Notes under the pieces: generated by a model | The model's database searches: none | Seen by the model: the letters and a program-made list of their open reading frames with translations, nothing else | What the model was told of the DNA's origin: nothing | Part shown: one piece after another, positions 6,633 through 13,523 of the stretch | Layout: each line of letters begins with the position of its first letter | How positions within the stretch are numbered: position 1 is the stretch's first letter | Translations under genes and position numbers: made by a program | From: JBNKDD01 sp050288085 | GTDB lineage: Bacteria > Chloroflexota > Anaerolineae > Aggregatilineales > UBA3940 | NCBI GenBank assembly: GCA_050288085.1 | Contig: JBNKDD010000117.1 | Span: 1-16,340, forward strand | DNA: 16,340 nucleotides | Direction: 5' to 3'

Positions 6633-7860
6633 AGTAATAAAACTCGTGATCTGGAACCAGCTCAGGATGGAAGATTTTGATCAGGTCAAGCAGCACGATA
6701 TGTGGTTGGGCCGCTCCTGATTCAAAGAAGTCGTTACCATATTCCGTCTGGCGCTTATTGTGCCCGTAGACATTGCCATTCTGATAGGCGGCAAACTCCA
6801 TAAACCGTTCGTCGGTCGCAGCCATCTCTTCCAGGCTGGTAAAGTTGGCATTGACCCACACATCGGCATCCTGGGCTACGTCAAATACCACCTCAAAGTC
6901 AAGGGTAAGCAGACTGCCTGATGTAGTATCATCCGCCCACAGGTAATCCGCCCCGGCATCCTTGAAGAGCTGCGCGGTGTAGCTCTGCCCGCCGGGGATA
7001 TACCATGTTCCCTGATAGGGCGCATCGGCCAGTACGGTGGGTTTATCCGCTGCTGCGCGGGCCAGGGGCGCAACCTCGTTATATTGAGTTTCGATCTCAC
7101 TGAAGACGGCGTTGGCCTGTGCCTCGGTATTGAAGAAAAGCGAAACGTACTTTATCCACTCAGCCCGCCCCAGTGGAACCTCTTCAACCCAGTCTCCACT
7201 GATCACGACCGGCAGTCCGGCCTCGATCAGCGGTGGAGCCGAGTCATATTCAGGCGTTCCGGTAACGTGGGCCATGATCATCTCCGGGTCAAGGTCAAGG
7301 GCCACTTCGACGTTCATCTCGGTTCCAAAGCCGATTTCGGCCAGCTTCCCGGCATCGATCATCTCACGCACCGTTGGGTTATTGACATAAGCAAAGCTGT
7401 CCAACCCGACCAGGCGATCTAACACCCCCATGCTGTCTAGGTGCGGGATCAAGGTGGTGGACATTGCAACCATCGTATTCACCGGTACTTCGATGACTTG
7501 AATACCGTCGAACCCCTCCGGCGCGGGAGTGCCACATTGCACCAATAGATATTGGTAGGTTTCTGTCGCACCCGGCCAGGGGGCCGTCACCTCGACCACT
7601 TTGTAGTTATCGTGGTACTCAACTGCCAGGCCGTCGGCATATGTTAATTCAGCCTTGTCTGGGAAATAGTCGATACCTTCTGCATAGGTTTCGACACAAC
7701 CTGTTGTCAGGTTATGTTCAGGCGCGGCGACAGCTTCGCCGCCGGTAGATTCAGGCTCACTTGCGGACTGCTCATCCGGTGGGGCTGTTGTGATATCTTC
7801 CGGCTGCCCACAGGCAACCATTGCCAGGATCATGATAAGGGGGAGACATTTTTTGAGCAT
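6616..7860 (-). CDS. btuF: Cobalamin-binding lipoprotein BtuF-like (periplasmic-type binding protein)
   Basis: Extracytoplasmic substrate-binding subunit of the B12 importer, 414 aa. It has a lipoprotein signal peptide, with KK at 3-4, a hydrophobic stretch, and MVAC giving lipidated C17. A low-complexity acidic/Ala linker follows (18-49). Two lobes of the type III binding fold follow from about residue 55, including LAEIGFGTEMNVEVALDLDPEMIM, typical of FecB/BtuF proteins. It is much longer than E. coli BtuF (266 aa) because of the anchor, the linker and an added N-terminal strand region (about 51-110) with two cysteines, C55 and C109. First gene after the cobalamin riboswitch. The ribosome-binding site is poor. 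Substrate rests on the riboswitch; the fold alone would also allow haem or ferric siderophores. Confidence 0.9.
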   Translation of the reverse strand: MLKKCLPLIMILAMVACGQPEDITTAPPDEQSASEPESTGGEAVAAPEHNLTTGCVETYAEGIDYFPDKAELTYADGLAVEYHDNYKVVEVTAPWPGATETYQYLLVQCGTPAPEGFDGIQVIEVPVNTMVAMSTTLIPHLDSMGVLDRLVGLDSFAYVNNPTVREMIDAGKLAEIGFGTEMNVEVALDLDPEMIMAHVTGTPEYDSAPPLIEAGLPVVISGDWVEEVPLGRAEWIKYVSLFFNTEAQANAVFSEIETQYNEVAPLARAAADKPTVLADAPYQGTWYIPGGQSYTAQLFKDAGADYLWADDTTSGSLLTLDFEVVFDVAQDADVWVNANFTSLEEMAATDERFMEFAAYQNGNVYGHNKRQTEYGNDFFESGAAQPHIVLLDLIKIFHPELVPDHEFYYYVHLQ

Positions 7861-7910
7861 AATGTTGATCCAGTTGTAGTCTATTTCGAGGGTAGGCAGC
7901 AGCTAAAAAG

Positions 7911-7936
7911 GATCAAAAATCCCGCCAGAGGGCGGG
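7911..7936 (-). terminator. Riboswitch expression-platform terminator
   Basis: On the minus strand, CCCGCC (7931-7936), loop CTCT and GGCGGG (7921-7926) are followed by ATTTTTGATCCTTTTT. This is a canonical intrinsic terminator placed between the cobalamin aptamer and btuF, so B12 binding probably causes premature termination. The aptamer's own CCCGCC (7998-8003) is identical to the left arm and could compete for GGCGGG. Confidence 0.85.
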
Positions 7937-7990
7937 AATAGAGCGATCCAGAGGATACACTTGAAGCCTTTCCTCGAAGGTTTACAAGCC

Positions 7991-8118
7991 GTACAAAGGC
8001 GGGTAATCGGGCTTAGATCGATCTGGTAGATCATCATTCACCGTTGCGGGACAGCGCCGGACTTTCACCGGTCTTCCCCATTGTGCGCCTTGAGCGGAAT
8101 TTCAGCGCACCTTTGTAC
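7991..8118 (-). ncRNA. Cobalamin riboswitch aptamer upstream of btuFCD-cobT
   Basis: The minus-strand leader contains the B12 box consensus: GGGGAAGACCGGTGAAAGTCC and CCCGCAACGGTGA (about 8038-8080), and the 3' core AAGCCCGATTACCCGCC (7998-8014), matching the AGYCxGGAxACCxGCC signature. The aptamer is closed by a perfect 9-bp P1 helix: GTACAAAGG (8110-8118) pairs with CCTTTGTAC (7991-7999). A GTGCGC/GCGCAC hairpin lies just inside P1. Followed by an intrinsic terminator and btuF, it should switch the operon off when cobalamin is plentiful. Confidence 0.95.
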
Positions 8119-8145
8119 AGATAGTTTAGATTTTAAAGTAACCTA

Positions 8146-8174
8146 AGACTAACATGAGCTAGAGTTGATGTCAA
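8146..8174 (-). promoter_or_regulatory. Extended -10 promoter of the btuFCD-cobT operon
   Basis: On the minus strand, TTGACA (8169-8174), a 17-bp spacer and TAGTCT (8146-8151) with an upstream TG (extended -10). The predicted start near 8139 gives a leader of about 280 nt containing the complete riboswitch and terminator before btuF. Confidence 0.65.
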
Positions 8175-8204
8175 TAACCTATGCATGGGCCCAGTTTTTC
8201 CTGA

Positions 8205-8233
8205 TTTACCTGGCGAGCAAAATGTCGTAGACT
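8205..8233 (+). promoter_or_regulatory. Possible promoter for the PD40 lipoprotein gene
   Basis: TTTACC (8205-8210), 17 bp, TAGACT (8228-8233), ending 35 bp before the ATG at 8269. Both hexamers are imperfect, so this is only the best candidate between the divergent riboswitch promoter and the gene. Confidence 0.3.
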
Positions 8234-8268
8234 GAGAAAACGGGAGAACAATATGGGGGGAAGAGAAC

Positions 8269-9885
8269 ATGTCACCGTCAAAGTTTGGCATAAGCGTACA
8301 ATGGATAACGACGATCATCTTTTTTGCGGCACTCACAGCCTGCCGAGCCTCACCATCGCCTGAACCCACTTCGACTATCAAACCAACCACAGCAATGCCA
8401 GCACCAACTGAAACTGCCGTATCAACCATATTGCCGACGCCAGTATTAACCGCCACTCCAACCCCGACGCCTGAACCTACACCCTACCCACCCCTCATCT
8501 GGGCGGATGATCTATCCCCTATTAACCTCGGTACGTATTTAACCGAGTGGTCACCCACCTCGAATGAACTCCTGCTTGATAACTGTCTCTCAAGATCATC
8601 AACAAAAGAAATACTACGTGCCGACCCGCCGGACTTCATCCCAACAGCCATTAACAGCCAGGATGTGGCCTGCACGCTAGTTAATGACGTAGCCATCTGG
8701 ACACCAGATGGGGCCCAGATCATCTTTTCCGGTATGGGGCCAGATGGTAATGCTCCCCATCTTGTAAGCGTCTGGATAATGGAAAAGGACAGCAGCAACC
8801 CAAGGGCTATAGAGCCTGAAGGATACAGGGGCAAGTATCTTGAACTGTTAGGTTGGATTGCCCCTGACACCCTGGCCTATGAAAAATACACAGGGGGTGG
8901 TTCCAATGTTTGTACACTTCTAAATATCAATTCCGGTCAGATTGTGGGGTCGGCGTTCGTTCCTGGTGGCTTTTTTGATCTGACACCTGGTTACCTTGCT
9001 GGGACTTTTTTTGTGATGCCCAGGGAGTTTGTTATTGCTATGTATCTCAAACCTGATCCTGAGCGCAACCCGTCGTATATGTACCAGGAGGGGCGAGACT
9101 ATGTCAATAAGCTTCCCATGGACATATTTGGCGATTCCAGCTTCTATTACGCATTCTTCCGGGGTTGGCGGTCGAGTAACCCGGAAATGCTGGTTCGATA
9201 CATCAACCAGGAGGGCGAGGGTGATGCCTACCGCCAGATCACAAGGCTGGCGCTTTGGGACTTAGAATCTGACAGTGTTTCGATCCTGGCTGACGGTGGG
9301 GTGGATGGACAATTCTCCCCCGATGGCAGTCTCTTTGCCTATCTCACGCTTGGCTCACCCTGGTTGGATGAAAACAATAGACCGCTTACCGACAAATACG
9401 AACCGATCTCTCTTGACGGCCAATACCATCTGAATCTGCTGGATATGACGACCGGTGTTGTTTCCTATTCAGTGCCGATATTTGAAGGCCAGATCGTGTA
9501 CGAAGATGGTCATGAAGGGAATCCTTCTTGGTCAGGCCCATCTTTCTCACCGGATGGTCAATATCTGGTTTACTTCAGCCCGGCTGATGAGGGAAAAGCA
9601 GTGCTCAATGTGCTGGATTTAGCTTCGTTACAGGTGGTGTACTCAATTCCTGCGGACGCATTCTTCGCCATATGGTCACCAGATAGCTCGCGCTTCATCT
9701 ATCGAGATCGCCAAATGAACCTGGTGCTCCTGGAAATGGACACATTCTCTGTGACGCCTCTCACGCTTAGCGGCGCACAGCGTATCCATTTTATTGATTG
9801 GTCATTCGATGGGCAGTACATCAGCATGCTGTTGGGTGAGAATCTGTCAACGCGAGATGCCATTATCCTGAAGATGCCGGAGTAA
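8269..9885 (+). CDS. Lipoprotein with TolB/PD40-like beta-propeller repeats, function unknown
   Basis: Predicted surface or periplasm-exposed lipoprotein, 538 aa. The signal peptide ends in a lipobox (ALTAC, lipidated C25). Residues about 26-75 are a Pro/Thr-rich linker (TPTPTPEPTP). The rest carries WD40-like (PD40) blade motifs of the 'SPDG...' type: WTPDGAQIIFSG (144-155), FSPDGSLFAYL (349-359), FSPDGQYLVYFSP (about 426-438), WSPDSSRFIYRD (469-480) and WSFDGQYISML (511-521). These give a propeller that commonly binds proteins or ligands; no catalytic domain is visible. The ATG at 8269 is preceded by a GGGGGGAAGAG stretch. It is divergent from the B12 operon and ends 12 bp before the convergent helicase gene. 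TolB itself lacks this linker and anchor, so a TolB role is not implied. Confidence 0.8.
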   Translation: MSPSKFGISVQWITTIIFFAALTACRASPSPEPTSTIKPTTAMPAPTETAVSTILPTPVLTATPTPTPEPTPYPPLIWADDLSPINLGTYLTEWSPTSNELLLDNCLSRSSTKEILRADPPDFIPTAINSQDVACTLVNDVAIWTPDGAQIIFSGMGPDGNAPHLVSVWIMEKDSSNPRAIEPEGYRGKYLELLGWIAPDTLAYEKYTGGGSNVCTLLNINSGQIVGSAFVPGGFFDLTPGYLAGTFFVMPREFVIAMYLKPDPERNPSYMYQEGRDYVNKLPMDIFGDSSFYYAFFRGWRSSNPEMLVRYINQEGEGDAYRQITRLALWDLESDSVSILADGGVDGQFSPDGSLFAYLTLGSPWLDENNRPLTDKYEPISLDGQYHLNLLDMTTGVVSYSVPIFEGQIVYEDGHEGNPSWSGPSFSPDGQYLVYFSPADEGKAVLNVLDLASLQVVYSIPADAFFAIWSPDSSRFIYRDRQMNLVLLEMDTFSVTPLTLSGAQRIHFIDWSFDGQYISMLLGENLSTRDAIILKMPE

Positions 9886-9897
9886 CCGCTCGTTTTT

Positions 9898-12057
9898 TCA
9901 CCCTTCCAGCATTTCAAGGTTGGCAAAACTCGCCAACAGTCGCTTGATTCCCACATCTTCGAAAGCCACACTGACTTCCACATCGTTGCCCATTGGCTTA
10001 CTTTGAATCACTATCCCCTCGCCAAACTTGGCATGGAAAACACGCTGACCGGCCTTTAACTGCGGCTCTCCCGGATCATCCAGGCGCGGTGGCCCTCCCG
10101 ACCATGAGGCCGCCCGCCGGAGTGGATCGTTTTGCCCGGCACTTGCACCGATGGTCAAGTTAGCGGGGATATCGTCTACGAAGCGTGAACGGGCATTGAT
10201 CTCCGCCCGCCCCCACACTGTGCGTTGGAAGGCATGCAGCAGATACAATCGTTTTCTGGCCCGCGTCATCCCGACATACATCAGCCGCCGTTCTTCGGCC
10301 ATCCCTTCCACATCATGCAGTGAGCGATTATGTGGCAGTACACCCTCTTCCAATCCGGTGAGAAATACCACGTCGAATTCCAGCCCTTTAGCTGCATGCA
10401 GAGTCAGCAGAGTCGGTGCACCGCCGCTCTCGTCGGTCAGATTATCCACCTCAGAGACCAGCGAAATCTCTTCCAGGAAGATCGCCAGAGTTAGCTCCTC
10501 AAACTCTGAGGCGACGTTGACCAACTCCATCACATTGGCCCAGCGATCTTCGCCCTCTGGTGTGCCGTCATTGATGTAATCACGGTAGCCGGTTTCATCC
10601 AGCACCAGCTTAAGCAAATCGCTAACCGACTGATCGTCCTTGATCTGCCGCCACCCGTCGAGCATCTCCGCAAATCCCAGTAAGGCATTCCGCGCCCGCC
10701 CGGAGAATGGCGCATCCTCCGGTGATTCTTGTAGCTGGACCAGCGCCCCGCCCAACGACACCCCCAACGAGGACGCCCAGATTTGCAGTTCCTCGATGGT
10801 TTTCTTGCCGATACTGCGCGGCGGCGTATTGATCACCCGCAGCATGCTCACCTGGTCATTCGGATTGTGGATGATCCGCATATAGGCCACAACATCCTTG
10901 ACCTCGCGCCGACCGTAGAATCGCGTCGCGCCGACTAACCGGTAGGGCAGATTGGCCCGGATGAAGGCATCTTCTAAAGCACGGGATTGGGCATTGGTGC
11001 GGTACATCACCGCACAGCCACCCGGATCAACCTCGCCTTTTCCCACCAGCCCCGCAATCGTATTGACCACAAATTCGGCCTCATGATCCTCGCTGTATGC
11101 TTCGTAAACGGTGATCTCCGGGCCGCCTTCCTGATCGGTGAACAGCTTTTTCGGGGTGCGGTGCGGATTCAAATCGATCACCGACCGGGCCGCATCAAGG
11201 ATCAATTGGGTAGAGCGGTAATTCTGCTCCAGGAGAATAGTATGTAGATCGGGGTAATCCTCACGCAGCCGCCGTACATTGCGATAATCCGCTCCCCGCC
11301 AACTGTAGATCGATTGATCCTCATCCCCTACACAAAACAGGTTGCGACGTTCCCCGGCCAGCAATTTAACCAGTTGATACTGGGCACTGTTCGTATCCTG
11401 GAACTCATCGACCAGCACATACTCATAACTGTCCTGATATTTTTTCAAGACTTCTGGGTGTTTTTGAAACAACTGTACAGCCATCATCAGCAGATCATCA
11501 AAGTCCACCGCATTCGAGGTTGCCAATTTCTGCTGGTAGCGCTCATAGGCCCGCCGGATGATCATGTCGGGATAAGAATTTGCCGGGTAATCATCCGGTT
11601 CAACCAGTTCATTCTTAGCGCGGGAGATGGCATTCAGGACGCGTTCAGGTCGATTTTGCTTTTCGTTAAGGTCAAGGTCAACTGTGATCACCTCTTTCAT
11701 CAGGGCACGCTGATCAGAAGTATCATAAATCACATAGTCGCTGGTAATCGGCAAATAATCAGCTTCGCGGCGCAAAATGTAGGCGCATACTGAGTGGAAA
11801 GTACCCATCCGTGCACCTTTGAGGCCGCCACCCAACAATTCTTCTACCCGGTGACGCATCTCTCTGGCCGCTTTGTTGGTGAAGGTCACCGCCATGATTC
11901 GCCAGGGTGGAATTCCCTGTTCAACCAGATAAGCAATCCGGTGAGTCAGAACGCGGGTTTTGCCGCTACCTGGTCCTGCCAGCACCAATACCGGCCCATC
12001 CCCGGCAGATATTGCTTCTTTTTGCGCCTGATTTAACCCCTCAAGAATAGCAGACAA
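9898..12057 (-). CDS. pcrA: UvrD/PcrA-type ATP-dependent DNA helicase
   Basis: Superfamily 1A 3'-5' helicase for nucleotide excision repair, mismatch repair and clearing of recombination intermediates. From a TTG at 12057 it is 719 aa, the usual length. Motifs in order: GLNQAQKEAI (Q motif), AGPGSGKT (27-34), TFTNKAAREM, VDEFQDTN (216-223), GDEDQSIYSWRGA (244-256), QNYRST, LHAAKGLEFDVVFLTGLEEG and YVGMTRARKRLYL. The C-terminus (KAGQRVFHAKFGEGIV) is the Tudor-like RNA-polymerase-binding domain of PcrA/UvrD. Start choice: GGGGAGG (12063-12069) stands 5 nt before TTG 12057, whereas ATG 12081 has no ribosome-binding site, and GTG 12108 lies upstream of the predicted transcription start. Runs convergently into the PD40 lipoprotein gene. 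Confidence 0.95.
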   Translation of the reverse strand: MSAILEGLNQAQKEAISAGDGPVLVLAGPGSGKTRVLTHRIAYLVEQGIPPWRIMAVTFTNKAAREMRHRVEELLGGGLKGARMGTFHSVCAYILRREADYLPITSDYVIYDTSDQRALMKEVITVDLDLNEKQNRPERVLNAISRAKNELVEPDDYPANSYPDMIIRRAYERYQQKLATSNAVDFDDLLMMAVQLFQKHPEVLKKYQDSYEYVLVDEFQDTNSAQYQLVKLLAGERRNLFCVGDEDQSIYSWRGADYRNVRRLREDYPDLHTILLEQNYRSTQLILDAARSVIDLNPHRTPKKLFTDQEGGPEITVYEAYSEDHEAEFVVNTIAGLVGKGEVDPGGCAVMYRTNAQSRALEDAFIRANLPYRLVGATRFYGRREVKDVVAYMRIIHNPNDQVSMLRVINTPPRSIGKKTIEELQIWASSLGVSLGGALVQLQESPEDAPFSGRARNALLGFAEMLDGWRQIKDDQSVSDLLKLVLDETGYRDYINDGTPEGEDRWANVMELVNVASEFEELTLAIFLEEISLVSEVDNLTDESGGAPTLLTLHAAKGLEFDVVFLTGLEEGVLPHNRSLHDVEGMAEERRLMYVGMTRARKRLYLLHAFQRTVWGRAEINARSRFVDDIPANLTIGASAGQNDPLRRAASWSGGPPRLDDPGEPQLKAGQRVFHAKFGEGIVIQSKPMGNDVEVSVAFEDVGIKRLLASFANLEMLEG

Positions 12058-12098
12058 CCTGACCTCCCCAGAGCAATCCATAAAACATTCGACCGGCA

Positions 12099-12127
12099 AT
12101 TGTAGCACAGGCGTCCGATTCTGTCGG
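12099..12127 (-). promoter_or_regulatory. Extended -10 promoter of pcrA
   Basis: On the minus strand, CCGACA (12122-12127), a 17-bp spacer and TACAAT (12099-12104), with TG one base upstream (extended -10). Transcription would start near 12092, giving about 35 nt of leader before the TTG start. TCCGA/TCGGA (12114-12118 and 12124-12128) form a small inverted repeat over the -35/spacer that might be an operator. Confidence 0.55.
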
Positions 12128-12254
12128 ATGGTCAGGGGAATTATCTTTGGAAGAAAGAAAAATTTGAGGATTGATGGTCATGCTCGTGCATTCTGAAAAA
12201 CGAGACTCTTTATTGAATACCATAGAATATAGATCGTAGTGGTAGTTATTGGGC
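12128..12254. other. Intergenic stretch with no recognised feature
   Basis: About 125 bp between the pcrA promoter and the repeat-rich region. I see no convincing gene, hairpin or promoter. A 21-codon plus-strand reading frame starting near 12174 has a GAGG upstream but no other support. Confidence 0.5.
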
Positions 12255-12255
12255 A

Positions 12256-12432
12256 TGTTGAAATGTCCAAAACCGGCCTTTTGAACCTGAATCTCTGAAC
12301 ATCGGGGGTTTAGAAATGTTCAAAATATGTTTAAAGAATGTTGATAATTAGTTTCAATGTCCAAACCCCTTAAAAAGTTTTCAACATTGTTGAAAACTTT
12401 GAACATGGTTTGGACATCGTTTAAACATCGTT
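12256..12432. promoter_or_regulatory. Dense array of TnnACA motifs with two opposed triplets phased at 11 bp
   Basis: Plus-strand triplet: TGAACATGGTT, TGGACATCGTT, TAAACATCGTT, with ACA at 12403, 12414 and 12425 (exactly 11 bp apart). Minus-strand triplet, seen as TGTnnA on the plus strand: TGT at 12317, 12328 and 12339, again exactly 11 bp apart. Further single copies lie at 12299 and 12384 (plus) and at 12256, 12264, 12358 and 12388 (minus), twelve in about 175 bp. Two protein families fit this geometry: CarH-type MerR regulators (nTnnACAn, 11-bp direct repeats) and PhoB/SphR-type response regulators (8-bp repeats separated by 3 bp). The pst operon begins about 135 bp downstream, which favours the second. 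Confidence 0.6.
12357..12417. repeat. 61-bp interrupted palindrome upstream of the usp-pst operon
   Basis: Two nested perfect inverted repeats share one centre at 12387. The outer arms are ATGTCCAAACC (12357-12367) and GGTTTGGACAT (12407-12417). The inner arms are AAAGTTTTCAAC (12374-12385) and GTTGAAAACTTT (12389-12400) around a 3-bp loop. Only a 6-bp asymmetric stretch separates the two levels. No T-tract follows directly on either strand, so it is more likely a protein-binding or cruciform site than a terminator. Confidence 0.7.
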
Positions 12433-12496
12433 AGAGCTGCCAGGGCGACTAGGCGTTCCTCAGTGGCTGGTAAACGCTATCCCCCTTATCACCGAT

Positions 12497-12542
12497 TTGT
12501 CATGGGCTAATCACGAGTTTCGTCACTCTGAACTGCTATCTT
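12497..12542 (+). promoter_or_regulatory. Candidate Pho-box promoter of the usp-pst operon
   Basis: TGcTATCTT gives an extended -10 (TATCTT, 12537-12542) with no recognisable -35. Instead, TTGTCAT (12497-12503), TAATCAC (12508-12514) and TCGTCAC (12520-12526) lie upstream at 11- and 12-bp steps; the last ends 10 bp before the -10, the spacing known for PhoB-activated promoters. The first heptamer matches the enterobacterial Pho-box CTGTCAT at six of seven bases, the others less well. The start would be near 12549, just before the ATG at 12567. Confidence 0.4.
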
Positions 12543-12566
12543 TTAATTGAAAATACAGCGTAAAAG

Positions 12567-13508
12567 ATGAGCGCGATGACAGGGGGGAAGGTGAGATATT
12601 TAGAGCTGGATAGGTTGACGACCAACCCGACTCTGGCACGGCATCTGCCACCCGAACTCGCTTTCCGATACCATGCGCTGCCGGTTGCGGAACGGGAAGG
12701 GTGTTTGACCATTGCGATGGCAAATCCCGAAGATGGTGTTGCCCGTGCCGCCGTTTGCCGGGCTGTAGGCATGACTCCTTATCTGGTCAAGGGAGATGCC
12801 AGGACAATCGATAGGCTGCTGGCACAGATGTGGCCGGGACAGTCCCCCAATGTGCCTCACTTTCTGGTTATCGATCCGCTGGGCACAGACGAATTATGGA
12901 ACTATGCCGCTGCTTTGAGTGAACAGTTAGGAGCATCGCTTGATCGAAAGGGTTCGGCCCGTGATCTCAATCAATCCGGTTATGACCTGATTATCATGAA
13001 CAAGGCTAACTGGACACATTTCTGGCAAAAGATGGTTGATCTTAAGGAGGTGCAGCATCCCACTTCGTTGTTAATGGCGCGAAAACCGGTGTGGCCGCTA
13101 ACCTGCCTGTTGCTGGTCATACGCTGCAATGAAACCTGCGATGCTGCACTCAACTGGATTATCGAGTTGGCAAAGCCTGCCAGACTGGCAGTGACCCTAC
13201 AGATCATCACGCCGCCGCTGCCGACCATCCATTATGACGGTTACATCCAGGCTTTGATGTCTACCAATACCGAAGTCGGTCGTTGGATCCAACGTGTCGG
13301 CCAGCAGTTCGAGCAATGGCAAATTCCATCTACAGTCAAGATTCGTCAGGGCGACCCGATCTGGCAGTTGAGGCAGGAACTTGCCGAGGGGACATATGAT
13401 CTAGCTGTCCTTGCTCACCGGCCCATCAGCCCATGGACATTCAGAGATACATTGGTTGGCTCATTGCTAGAATATGCCGGTTGCCCGGTCTTAATTTCCC
13501 AACGATAA
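12567..13508 (+). CDS. Universal-stress-like protein with GspE/MshEN-like N-terminal domain
   Basis: A 313-aa cytoplasmic protein, first gene of an apparent pst operon. Residues about 9-92 (LELDRLTTNPTLARHLPPELAFRYHALPVAE, then LTIAMANPED) resemble the N-terminal domain of type II/IV secretion ATPases (GspE_N/MshEN), some of which bind cyclic di-GMP. Residues about 165-313 resemble a UspA Rossmann domain: an LLLVIRC strand, a long helix, then GTYDLAVLAHRP and the terminal DTLVGSLLEYAGCPVLI typical of Usp proteins. The usual ATP-binding G-2x-G-9x-G(S/T) motif is incomplete. ATG 12576 or GTG 12591 are alternative starts; the GGGGGG before GTG 12591 could serve as ribosome-binding site. Its stop lies 15 bp before pstS, so co-transcription is likely. 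A role in sensing phosphate stress is inference. Confidence 0.75.
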   Translation: MSAMTGGKVRYLELDRLTTNPTLARHLPPELAFRYHALPVAEREGCLTIAMANPEDGVARAAVCRAVGMTPYLVKGDARTIDRLLAQMWPGQSPNVPHFLVIDPLGTDELWNYAAALSEQLGASLDRKGSARDLNQSGYDLIIMNKANWTHFWQKMVDLKEVQHPTSLLMARKPVWPLTCLLLVIRCNETCDAALNWIIELAKPARLAVTLQIITPPLPTIHYDGYIQALMSTNTEVGRWIQRVGQQFEQWQIPSTVKIRQGDPIWQLRQELAEGTYDLAVLAHRPISPWTFRDTLVGSLLEYAGCPVLISQR

Positions 13509-13523
13509 ATAGGAGGATGAAGG

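Noticed and set aside
8146..8174. 11-bp ACA repeats at the btuF promoter like those at 1443-1498
   Set aside because: Only the ACA of the -35 TTGACA matches; the positions 11 bp away on either side do not.
8133..8456. 107-codon minus-strand frame over the riboswitch promoter and the start of the PD40 gene
   Set aside because: Antisense to a clear signal peptide and covers promoter elements; it has no domain resemblance.
9886..9897. Bidirectional terminator between the convergent PD40 and pcrA genes
   Set aside because: Only 12 bp with a T run and no inverted repeat.
12174..12239. 21-codon plus-strand reading frame with GAGG upstream
   Set aside because: Too short, with no promoter or coding signature and no clear leader-peptide role.
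12256..12432. Chromosomal or plasmid origin with DnaA boxes
   Set aside because: One TTATCAACA and two TTTTCAACA sequences come close to the DnaA box, but there is no dnaA, dnaN or rep gene nearby, and the 11-bp phase fits a regulator array better.
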